Positions 46,590-59,000 of a DNA stretch of 64,000 nt are shown piece after piece. The stretch lies in assembly GCA_964036275.1 (NCBI GenBank), contig OZ038435.1, positions 20,818,059 through 20,882,058 of the forward strand. The letters run 5' to 3'. How positions within the stretch are numbered: the stretch's first letter is position 1; every line of letters starts with the position of its first letter. A program made the position numbers and the translations under genes. Source of the DNA: Litoditis marina (taxonomy: Eukaryota; Nematoda; Chromadorea; Rhabditida; Rhabditidae). The notes beneath the pieces are model-generated. The model was not told the DNA's origin and made no database searches. It worked only from the letters and a program-made list of their open reading frames with translations.

Positions 46590-47054
46590 TTTCAACCCAT
46601 TTGCGACCAGGGTGGGTGCAACTGTACATTACTCTCCACTCTTTAACTGTCTTTGAGAGAGTGTGCAGGTCAGAGAGACGCAGATGGCTGCGGTCTCATT
46701 GGTATCAATTCTTCCTCTCTCTCTCTCTTTTACTCTCCCTCTCGTTTTTCTCGCTTCTCCCTTGTTTTCACTCTCTGTTTCCCTGATATCCTATTTTTTT
46801 CGCGTTCTGCACGCGATTCCAGCATGTTGGAAACGCGTCAGCCTCTGCAAATTTTCGATTGAGAGTTGGCGAACAGATTTCCATTTGCTGAAGAAAACTC
46901 GGAAATCCCCAACAGAAAAAGAAAAATTAGTGTTCTGTGTTCAGAGTGAGATACAGTTAGTCATTCGCTATACATGTCCAGAAAATTAATAGAAATTAGG
47001 GGAAAAAATAGAGAAAAAAAACAGAAGTGTATTTTATTGCACGAAGTTGTTATA
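46590..47054. other. Intergenic; diverged upstream-block fragment
   Basis: Carries GAGTGTGCAGGTCAGAGAGAC, CT-rich DNA and CGCGTTCTGCACGCG, all also found in the spacers upstream of B and C. No gene is seen. Confidence 0.5.
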
Positions 47055-50000
47055 TCACGGGCCGCAGTAGTTCTGGGTGTCGCAGGTCAGAGACATGCAC
47101 ATGGCCCTGGAAATGAATATAAAAAATTGTTAAATGAGTAATTTTATTATATATTCATACTTTGTATAGGTTGAAAATGAAAACTGTGTATTTTATTTTA
47201 AACTTAGACTGTATTAACTGCATATATAGTATTCATTACTTTCAATGCATTTATCATTCGTGTACTAAATTTATTCTAGTTAACTTGATTTGATTTAACC
47301 GAATTCTGTTTATTTATTTGTAGTTGCTTATGAATGAATGAATCTATTGAGCAAGTGAAGCGTAAAATAAGAAATGAGACATAGTTGGAAATTAATAAGT
47401 TGTTTTTTTTATTTGCAAGAAAATTTTCGCGTCTTTGAGGTTACAGGTATGGAACTAACTTCATGTTGCTGGTGGCACAGTTCTCGTTTTGCCACTTCAT
47501 TCCGAACCCTTTCGCGACGGAGTTCACACAATTTCCCTTCGAAACGTCCGGATAGTCGGTGTTCCAGTTCAGGTAGAGCGAGTCCTGTAAATATATGAGC
47601 ATCATTTGAGCGTCAGTTTCAAGCTATTCCAGCCGCTTATTTCTCGAGTATTTGTAGGTTTGCCATCAAAATTCCATATCTGGTTCAGTCTTCATTCCGC
47701 TACAAAGACCGCGAACTAATCGATTACTCCCGTTAACTATCTACCTCTAGACAAGAGTGATTATGCTAGAAGATCCTGGCACCCTTATTCCATCCTGTGT
47801 CTCTCGCTCTGCCTCACTATTTCTCGTCTCTCACATCACAGCTGTATGTGAGAGCAGAGAAATAGTGTATGTTTGATGAGACGCAGGATGGGATGAAGGT
47901 TCCGGGATCTTCCAGCTTACGTACTAAGGTGGTGTTAGGACTAAAGGTGTGCAGATGCACTATTCGTTGGATTGAGCCTGGTTGAAACAAAGTTGGTTGA
48001 ACGCTGTCTTTACCTCGTTCTACCCATCCGTAAACTACTAAAGTAATCGAGCAAATATCCCAACCTGATTATCTCGTAAACAAACGAATTTTCAAAAACT
48101 TGTTTTGGATGTTCTGGTAGAACTTGAAGTGATTTACAACTAAGAATGAATGTTTTGTAGCTTTCCGGGATTATTAAGATGTCTAAAATCCCGGTTGAAA
48201 TTCAACCACCTTACTTTAAAGGGTTATGTTGTGATTACATAACAAGTATACTATTAGTCAAATGCACAACCACGTAGAACATGTTAAACACAGCAGAGCT
48301 CGGAAACGTGCACTGACAAAGTACACGATTCCTCCTTTGAATTCCAACTCGTGGCTATTCAATTCACTTCTAGTATAACTGGAATCTGTTTCTCAATTGA
48401 CAATATGGCTGTGAGCGTTTCATTCTGAAACTGAATATACTTTTCGTCTCACCACAACTCCGACCGTATCCCAAACGTATTTCTTCAGAGTGGTATTGTA
48501 GTTGAGGCCGATGTGGAATTTCAGATTGTCACCCTGCAGTGTGCTGATAATCGATCATTTCACGAAACATCAAGCCATCGTTGCAAGGCGTCACTATTTG
48601 ACCAGACATTGGACTTGTTTTTATAAATCTCCAGACATCGTATAGTTCGTTCCACTCCCACTGAGACCCATTGGCATCGTGCCATGATTTTTAATGGCTA
48701 TTTCTTAGACCAGATATAAGCTTGAAGACCCTTCTCATTGACTTGTTCTTATGAAACTGAACAACCTCTAACAGCAATTTGCAGTTTATTGGAAAACTCC
48801 AAAGTGGTTAAAACTCGCTTGGAATGTTGGTTGGCTCGCTGCCAAGTCTTAGTGGGAATAACCGGAACTATGGCAAAGTGTTCCTTTCTGACCGAATTGG
48901 GGTCATCTTTACTATGTTTCAGCATACAAGTTGAAAACTATGTTGTGAGAAGATTGTCCAGTTCGTAAGCAGGGTGGAACATGTCTTGCAAGTTGTGAGC
49001 TACGACGTCAAAGAGGAAATAATAAATTGAAAAAGATACGAAGAGAAGGAAGAGGAAGATGAAGAGAAATAGAAACTTTTTCACGTATGCATATGCGTAA
49101 TAAATCAATCAAAAGGCACGTACCCACTAGCGTACTCTCTAACGAGGTCCTCTTTCTCCTTCGAGTTGATGTACATCAGCATACCGTCTTGGCCACCCAG
49201 GTGCTTGCACTCGTGACTGGAATATAGTTGTCGTTTAAAAAAAGGCGGAGTTTACTGTAAATCTCACTTTGTGCTGTGTTCATACACATGTGTACGATTC
49301 TTCAACACAATCCAATTTTGATATAACGGTTAGCATCCGCGCCTCCCAAGCTTTTTGGGCCCCGTTCGAATCACATTAGGCGGGCATTTTGGAAAAATGG
49401 CACGCACTATACCGTGCATTCTCCAAATCATGAGACGTAATTTGCAAGATAAGTTAGCGGAACTAGTCACGAACATAGGTGATGACGATGGTACGCTCAA
49501 CGCTGTATAGACGAAGCTAGTGTATCTGCGTATTCATGATGTACACACTCGATCATCTTCTAACAAATAAACGAACACTATGCCGAAATGCCTTATGGAT
49601 CGGTCGTTCGTTGTCCTCAGTACGTATGCTAGAAGTTCCCGGCACCTTCATCCCATCCTGCGTCTCTCGCTCTGCCTCACTATTTCTTGTATCTCACATC
49701 CCGGCGGGATGTGAGAGCAGAGAATTAGCGTGTATTTGAGGAGACGCAGAATGGGATGAAGGTGCCGGGATCTTCTAGCATACGTACTCTGAACATGCTC
49801 ACCTAGTTGCTATCCAGTCCGCGTCGAGCTCCGTGAGGAAGTAACACTCCCCGAACTTTCTATCTTGAATCACGAGCTGACTCCACTCATTCGGACAGTA
49901 ACAGTTACCTTAACGTAATCAAAAGCTTGTGCACTTTTTCCCAGCGGCAGATTCGTGCTGAACCACTAATAAAATAACTAGTCCCGTGTACCGTGTACGT

Positions 50001-53000
50001 TCTGCGTTACGTTTGTATCAGAGGCTATAACACGCCCGTTTAACCCGAGACCACCCATGCCCATGAAAGTAACTCAATAAAGTAATACACATTGAAATAT
50101 TAGCAAAAACGTTGGTTTGGCAAATTGAATAAAAGTTGAACCATAACTTCACGAAACTATTGCATGTCTGGAATCAAAACGTGCGAGGACGAGGCAAATT
50201 TTTACTGTCAGTCAACTGCACAGTCACGTGAAACTTTAAACACAGCATAACTCGGATACGTGCAATGACAAATGCCTTCTTAGAATGCTGATATTACGTG
50301 ACTGTTCAATTCACCTCCAGTATAGTTACGTACATCGACAGAATTCGTCGACCAGTTCTGTGTTTTTAGTTTGATCTCGCTTTTCGTTCAGAATTCGTAT
50401 TGTAGGGCGTATCAAGATCGAACCACGACAAAGAGTGTGTAACTGCCCCTATAGTGAGTGCCAAATTTATAAAATAATGTCTCTAACCGGAATCGAACCT
50501 GCGAGCAAAAGCTTCGTAGCAGGGCGGCGCTAACCACTGCGCTCGTGAGCTCATGACCGAAAAGCTTTGGAATCAAAGACTTGTGTACGTCAACAGCGGA
50601 AACTGAGATATACAGTACCCTCCCGCATTTCTGTTGGCGACGACTATAATTACGTACATTGACAGAATCCGTCGATCAGCTGATCCAAAAGTTCGTCGTT
50701 CCGATACGAGGTGAAGTTCATGCGAGGAGAGGCCAACTCCCCCAGTTTCAACACGATGCCCGACTCGTCCTCCTGGATTCAGTCAACTATTTCTCATTTT
50801 CGAGTCGAGATGAACTCGAAATTCGAAAATTTGTGTTTTTCTGCACTAATTCAAACATTCGAGTCTCGAGAATGCAAAATTTTGATCTCGAACCATTTAA
50901 CATTCAGGTATATGAGCGCAGTTCTACCGATCATTTGTAGAAAAACGTAATATTAAAAGCCAATTTTATTTAAACCTCGAATTTATACGTTGTGTAATTG
51001 GCAAACAATAACTTGGGATTTTTCGTACGTCAGTATCTCCATTGGTTTTACAACGAAACCGTACAACGGCCTACTGCAAGAGTCGGCGTATGAATGGAAT
51101 TGACTATCTCCATCAATTTACCTCGACAAAGGCGACGGTAATTATTTGGATCCCTGATTCTTTCAACTGATGGGACAGTGGGACAGGATCATTGGCACCA
51201 GTGTCTCTGGAAGAAAATTACACTCAGAGAAAAGAAAAAATGAGGCGGAGATACGACAAAATGAGGAAAAAATGATTTGGAAATTTGGAAAAAAGAAAAG
51301 AAGGGAAAAAAAGATTCGAAACACACATAGGAATCGAGAAGCCGGGACAAACGGGTACGATTGCGAACCAAGTGCAAATGCTCAATGTTAGTGTGACTTT
51401 GTTCCGCCTTTATCACTTTAGTTCGATTCGGACTATTTTGATTGTGTCAACATCTGAAACCGGAGTCAAGTGTTTTTATTATAAATAATGCGTCTCTTTT
51501 GAAACCTTTTCAACAAATGAAAATCACTTTTTTTTTAAATCAAACTCACGAAAACGCGCTGCTGTAGATGACGATGACCCTAGGAACGCCGGTTCGAGAT
51601 CCGGCGCCGAGTAGAACGGTTTCCGACACTTTCAGGGCACTTCAAATAAGTTATTATGTAATAAGATACTATATTTATGGTTCAAATACAAATAGGCCCA
51701 TTTTCATCACCTTACTATACAAAACATGGTACACTGTACGTAATTCCCTGAACTTTGAGTAAGCCAGTTCAAACCCCATCTAACATATTAGTCACCTATA
51801 AAACTATGGCTAATGAATTTCGCTAACGTGAAACAAAGCCTACGCTAGGGCCTTAGGTTTGGAACCCAAAAACTATGATTCTTCGAGGTGATAACTGTTA
51901 TCGAGTTATAATAAAACACATTAGTGGTGCCGGAACAGCAAGCCTGTTTCGAGAGCGGTTGTCCAGACAGACACTTTCATTACTCTAAATAAACGATTGT
52001 AGAACGAGAAGCGATGTTCCATTCAAAACTTAAGAAAAGTGTATATCGTCATTGACCTAGAATAAAGCAATTCCTGCTAAACCATCTTCGCGCGCAGTTA
52101 TCTAGACGTGACTCATTTTGAAAGGAGACCTTTTCACTAATTTGCAAAGGCACGTGTAACAGTTATACAGGTAAGTAAGCATATATGATATGATACTCAA
52201 CACATATAGCATTTTGAAGGTGTAACATGTTCTAAGTGATGAGTGTCAATTATTCGTATATTTTTAGTCAATTACGCACCCACGAGGAACTTGTTAAACA
52301 CAGCAGAACTCAAAAACGTGCGATGACAAAGTGCACGTCGCCTCATTAAAATGCTAACTTTACGTGGCTATTCGAGTGACTAGTATAACTATCGATTTTG
52401 TTGTCTCCACCTTTCAATATTGATTGCTTCCTCCGTGGTACTCGGCAGACTCCACAGCACATCGAAGAATTCGTTGAGATCGGTAAATCTGTCCAATCCG
52501 GCTTCCAACTAAATGAATTTCATAAGATAAAGGTTATTCTCCAAGTCCTGCTTTCAACTCACTTTCACGCAACAGCACTCACTACTCAAAACAGCGGTTC
52601 AACTACAAAATCGAACCAAATAAAAGTTAGTTAAAGTTGTCCCTATTCTTCAAAGTTTCACGCGGCACAGTCTTAGAGGGAAACTCTGTAAGGCAGACTG
52701 AGTTTAGCCTACCATCCCCATCCGGCCAGCGAGCATTAGGGGAGGTTTCAACTTCCGTAGATACCAAATTACCGCGGAGGTATGAATGCCTTGGTTCGGC
52801 AGTGGTGAGAATTCAATGTGTACGTAGAATGGTGTAGTGGTTAGTGCGCCTGCCCACCACTCAAAGGGTCACACGTCGAAGGGTCAAAAAATTAATCTCG
52901 TCTCGGGGCTCAACGGTCCCTTTTCGCGCCACATGGTGTGTACAAAACACGCAAATAAGTTTTTAATGAATCAACATTGAGTAATTACTTGCACCCGAAC

Positions 53001-56000
53001 GTAGTACTTTCAACCTGATATAACACAACGTGCTAGTTTTCCCTAGAAGACTGCTTTGTTTAACCTGAATACGTCACCTTTCCATTTTTGGCGAATGTGA
53101 CGAGTCCGACCCGGAGCGACCTTCTGACCTTAGGATCTATGGTCATTTGCCCGACGAGGGAGGTTATATCGCCTTTTATCTGAAAAAAAGCTAACGAACC
53201 ATAAGTTGAAAAGTCCGCTAGAGCATGAATAATTTGTGTTGTGCATGAAACTGACCATTGCTCTCATCACATCAACGTAGACTGTACCAGTCACAAAATT
53301 AGCTAAACAGCACTCAGAGACTACCGGAAGTAGAGACTTTGCTACTTCAAGTTTCAAGTTCCAAGTTTTTCTGTTCGTCACATCAAAACGTTACATAGTG
53401 GTGGTCCAATAGCGATCTCCAAATCTTTCTGTCTCTGCATGCTCTAGCGTATTCGTGGCCACAAATACGCGACGGGCAGCAAGACGTTAATATAGGTGAT
53501 CTTCGTATGTTTAGGCGAACGTCAAAACTTGTGTTGTGAAAGTGATCCTCACGTGTTCTGCACGTGTCCAGAGTTTGATCAGTATATATAGTTAGCTCCA
53601 CCCACTTATAACCCCCACAAAATATGCTCAAACTTCGGGGTCAAACTTTCGTACGTTTTTGGAATTTTTCCAAATTGTGTTCCTGACTACCGCACTTTTA
53701 CAATTGCAAACTCTGATTTGGAACCAAAATAACGAATGACTTGGAAAAAGCCTCCTGAATATTAGATGGATTACTGTAGAAGGACATCGATTGGTGAAAC
53801 AGAGTATTCACGTGATATTACCTGCGTGAGCCCGTCGTCGCCCATGCTCAACGATGTGTCGATCGCGAATACTACATCTATCTGAACAATCCGGTTTAGA
53901 TGATCGAACAGTTTCACTAGAAGTAGATCAAATTGTCAAGTAAAAGCAAAAATTAAGGGAGTGTCCACTCAATCCTCGCACAATTGCGGTTTATCACGTG
54001 TGGGGCTTAAAACTCGATCTTTTCTAAAATTCCAATACTTGAATTTCGAATTCGATTTACTCACGGACGGGCAGAGAGGAGCAGTTTGCACGTTCTTCAC
54101 TCATTGACCGCTCGTATTGTAAATGACGACATACAAAGTATGCAACTTTTCAGCAATATTTTTGACTTTGTTTGATAATTGCCTGCGAACAAGATGGATG
54201 ACCCACTCGGGAATTGTGAGAACTATATTGATCACATTTTTAAAAATACATATGAATTTTATAATAAATTACTAAAATACTAGTCTTGTCACTACAGACA
54301 CTGTTACGAGTGGTGTTTTGGGTCTTAGTCTAGATGCCTTGCAAGTACTCTTAAAAAAGGACGATTATGTGGACCAATCTCGGGTCAACGGTCCTTTAAA
54401 CTGCAATTGAAAAATGTATTGCAGTTTAAAGGACTGAACTGTTACGATTGGACCACATAATCGTGCCTCTTTAAGGACACGAACCCAGACACTATCTGGA
54501 AGACAGGAGCAGTTAAATAAGCAAAACTAGGTTAAATGAAATCAAGTTAACTAGGATGAAGTTAATAAATAAATGATTAAATGAATTAAAAGTAATAAAT
54601 ACTATCTATGAAGTTAATATTGACTAAGTTTAAAATAAAATACATCGTTTCGGCCTCACCACCTTTACGATGTCTTAGGGTCAGTGGTCGAGGCCTCATC
54701 AGAAGATAAGCCACTGACCCAGTACAAAGAAATTCAATTAGTAAAACAATACTTAAATACTAGATCAACTAATTTTTTACATGTTACAATAAAACTATTT
54801 CTATTTTAAGTAAACTATTTTAACTCTTATTCTTAAATCCTACTTCTAGCCATTCTAATGTGCTTATATTATGAAGGAAAAGAGAAGAAGTGTAATTGTG
54901 TTCTGTTTCGTCTGCCTTATATAGTGCCGCTGTCACCTTTTCCCGCGCAAAGTGTATGTAGTTTGATCTATTAGAAGGATATCGTAGTCACCGATAGTTC
55001 CAAAAATTGTCAAAAATGTGTAATAGAATATAGTAGTTCGTAATAGTGTCATGAAAGAATTATTTGTGATTCATAATAATGGACTTTTTATGATTTATAA
55101 AGTTATATATTTCTTTTTTAGGGTATTTTATAAGTAAATGGGTGTTACTTTGTAATACTCTTATACATCTATTATAGATAACTTGTGTAGGAAACTTGTT
55201 AAATTCAAAATCTTTAATGATGGCTTCTACTCTTTCGAGAAAATAGTTAACTTCACTGCAACATCTACTAAATCTAATAATTTCACCTTTAATGGTATTC
55301 AACCCGATACTTGTAAGAATGTTAGAGGTGAAGTGAGGATATCTTCTGATTTTGAAGTTGTAATCGTCAGTCTTGTTATATAGCTTGCTTACTATACTGT
55401 TGCTTTCTCTATTTATCATTAATGTTAGATCTAAGAAATTGGATTCATCATTTGTAATATTTGTTTGTTCAATTTTCAGAGCTTTATCATAGATTTTACT
55501 AAAAGTCTCTTCCAAGTTATACTGTTCATTTGGTTTATAAATCTGCAGTAAATCATCCATATAGCGGTATGTCCTGGTTTTGTGAATATTGAATAGATTT
55601 TGATGACTCATCACAAACTTATATTCCCTAGAGCACAGTGTCAGATCAGCAATGAGAGGGGAGGCGTTGTTACCTTGAGGGATTCCAGCTATTTGTTTAT
55701 ATATCTGGTTACCATAATTAGCAAAGCTGTTGTTGAGAATATATTTCAATAAGTTTATTACATTATCTCTAAAATAGCTTCTAGCTTGTTTTAAATTGGA
55801 CATGTCTCTACTATAGTAGGCTTTATTGTTATTCACAATAATGTAAGTGCCAGCTGATCCTGCATTCTTATAGCACAAGGAAACTATGTCTGACAACTCT
55901 CTTATTACAATATCATGAGGTAGACTAGTGAATAAACTTGTAAAATCAGCTGTGAACAAGTTATCGTTGTTTACTTTGAGATCTCGTAAATCTTGAATTA

Positions 56001-59000
56001 TTTTTAAACTGCTATCTACAGACCAAAATAGTTTAATGTTATTTCGTGTTTCGATAACGCTGCAATATCGTTGGAAATGATTCCGAATATGTTTCAAGAT
56101 TTTTTGTAGTTGAATTGACAAGTCTCTGAGACTGCTTGTCTTGGCTCCAGTTATGAATCTGCATTTTATGGGATACTTGTGTAATTTCGGAATTCCATAT
56201 ATATGTGGTATGCTCAAGGTTGTAGTGTAATTTAATCTCCAGTTAGTGTTGGTAACTATGTGTCTATTAATTATGCTGTGTTCGTTTTCTTAGGAATATT
56301 TGGAAAATGTTTTATTGGTTGATGTATTGTTAAAATATCCCATTTCTTTATTAAGTATTTGAACGTATAGTTTCTTGCATGTGAATGCATAGTTTGAAGT
56401 AGCTTTATCAGTGACTGTATCAATGTAATGTTTATGAATTTCTTTCAGTTGATTTTTCCAGTTCGAGTGAGTACGTTGTTCTAGTGGACATAATCTTAGT
56501 TTCTGCTGTAAAACCTTGTTTATTTCTTGATTTATTTCATCAGCTACACATTGCTGAAATAGTTGACCATTCATCGATTTTTGATTAATAGCTTTAATTA
56601 ACGAGTTGCTCTCATTTCTGATGAGTTCTTCAATACTACGAGCGTCGTAATCGTTCTGCAATCTAAGTTTTGTACCTTTGTTTATTAGTTCATATATAGG
56701 AGTGTTTTTGAATAGATTAGGATTCCCTGTGATTATGTGGCCATGTACAGGATCGATAAACTGAAGTTTAGACTGGCATATACAGTTGGATTGAATGATT
56801 CTATTTATGTCATTACCAGTAAGATGTTTCAAAAATCGAGAGTAATTTATTATGGTTTGACTTACAGGAGTATCATATTTGAAATTGATTCTGATATTGA
56901 TGAGTTTCGAAATGTCTACATTGGTATTATTTTTGAGTATATTCATGATAGTTCTTTTATAGTTATGGTTTTCTATGGGTTTGTATATATAAGGTATTCT
57001 AAATGTTATTGTCTTAGCGTTATTTATGGGTTTGGTTTTGGTTTGTTCTCGTTTCCAATAATGGTTGGCTAAAATACCATAAAATTTAAGTTTGGTTTGC
57101 TTAGAAAGTGTTTTAAAGTTATTATCCGTTCTGATTTAGTTCAAGATGGTTTCAATATTTTGTTTTCTTTATGATTTATGATATATATGCAATGCATTAC
57201 CTTCTTTCTCCGCGATACGTTTAACTAGAGCGGTTGTAGAATTGTCAAGATTTTGATTATTATTGATATGGTGTTTAGTCTTCTTTTTTCTTGTCTGCTT
57301 GTACCTTAATATCTTCAAACCATAATAAGGGTGGGATGCTTTATCGAAAGGTATGATATTGGAAGAGATGTTACCATAATTCCCAATTTGGTCGTTGAAA
57401 CCAAATGGATATGGTGTCATCAGTAATTTAATCCAGAACAGTTCTTTTTCCAATCGAACTTTCTTGTCACTATTATCAATATTGTCTAGAATATCGATAT
57501 AAAAGTCTTGTACTTCTAGATTTGAGAAATGTTTGCATAAAAACGTGTGTAATGAGTTCTTTTTAAACGAGTATTTATGGCCATTCATTCTGTTTTTGAG
57601 CGTTTGTGTTGTCTCACCAACATATTGTTTGTTACAATGTTTACAGGTGACAGCATATATGAGGTTGGTGGACATGCAATTGGCGGTAGTATCTTTGACA
57701 GTTATTATTTTGTAGTTAGTAACAGTGCTATTGATGACATTTTCAAATCTAATGTTAGGACATATTTTACATCTTGCCGAGTTACATCTGTTTCCTTTAT
57801 TGGGAGTGCTAAAACAAACAACTTCCTTGATATTCTTTCCGTATTTTCTGCTGCTTAGTGTGGTGGTTTTGTAATAAGAAGACGCGGTTTGAGCGAACAG
57901 TGGAATAAGGTTGTTTGGCCTGAATCTAAGTATCTAGGTGGCCACACCTGATACAGAGAGCGTGTAATTTCGGCAGGGCTGCTGCCTTTCCGGGAGGCTT
58001 GGTAAAAGACCTACCAGTGGTTTCGTACATGGAGGCGATGGGGGCAACACACTCCGTTACCTACCCCCATCTTGTATAACCCCATCAATAACGAACTGTA
58101 GATAATGGTGCATATGGGTTTATTGGCATGGCATCTTTACGAGTCGGCACTCTGAACTGTCGTACTCTCCGCACCTCCGATCGCTTGATCGAGCTCGAAG
58201 AAGCTGCGGAAGCCATTCCATTCGATGTGATTGGTTTGTGTGAAACAAAGAGGAAAGGACAGTGTTCCTTAGTGACAAGTCGGTATGGTCATACCCTTCA
58301 CTACTTTGGCCTCAACTCCACCTGTGGAACAGGATTTCTGGTGCACAGAAAATGGGGCACAAATTCCTCTTTCCACCCAGTTGATGAGAGATTGTCATAT
58401 CTCGATCTGACCACACCAGCCGGAACAGTTCGAGTTGTTCAGTGCTATGCTCCAACCACATCCCACGACGACCTAGCATATCAGATGTTTCTAGACTCTG
58501 TTGAAATAGTGCTAAGCCACCCTCTACCGAGGGGAGGAAAAGTTGTTGTCGTTGGTGATTTTAACGCCAAAGTTGGTAGCGCTGAGCTGGGTGAAACATT
58601 CATTGGGAAGCACGGCCTAGGAAACAGGAACGATCGTGGACAGACCTTGGTTGATTTCTGTTCGGCAAACCAATTATATGTGCTCAACAGCCGATTTCAG
58701 AAGCGAGATTCTAGAAAGTGGACTTGGCTCGCACCTAACATGCAAACACGAAATGCGATAGACTATGTGTTGTCACGTCACGTTTCCATGTTTCTCGATG
58801 TCTCAATTGTTGGTTCTTTCAATTTTGCATCGGATCATCGACTGGTAATGGCTAAACTGAGAGTACCGAACAAACGCTTTTATCGGCGGCCAACGGCCAG
58901 AAACAAACGAATCCTAGATAAGCGACTGTTCTCTCTTGCACTTACAGACCTGGTCGAGCGTACTGCGTTGAACTTGGATAACTTTGAAAATCTCTCAAGT

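Larger units (their letters stand above)
54640..57945 (-). mobile_element. Penelope-like element with permuted domains (Naiad-type layout)
   Basis: In minus orientation the order is zinc-finger-like cysteines, GIY-YIG endonuclease, a CxC/HGHIITG linker, then reverse transcriptase. Canonical Penelope elements have the endonuclease last. The order here matches the published Naiad/Chlamys clade. The 5' side stops at about 57945 against the LINE leader; the LINE may have truncated or split it. The 3' non-coding end carries nested inverted repeats (see 54640-54720). Limits are approximate and no flank duplications were identified. Confidence 0.75.

Noticed and set aside
51568..51620. tRNA-like GGTTCGAGATCC motif
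   Set aside because: It lies inside an exon of the lectin gene ([17 protein letters not shown]), in phase with both neighbours, and no tRNA fold closes around it.
53130..53381. Minus-strand frame with [13 protein letters not shown] as an exon of the lectin gene
   Set aside because: The flanking VWA exons join in phase without it (LTQ to IKGDIT) and read as a normal VWA domain.
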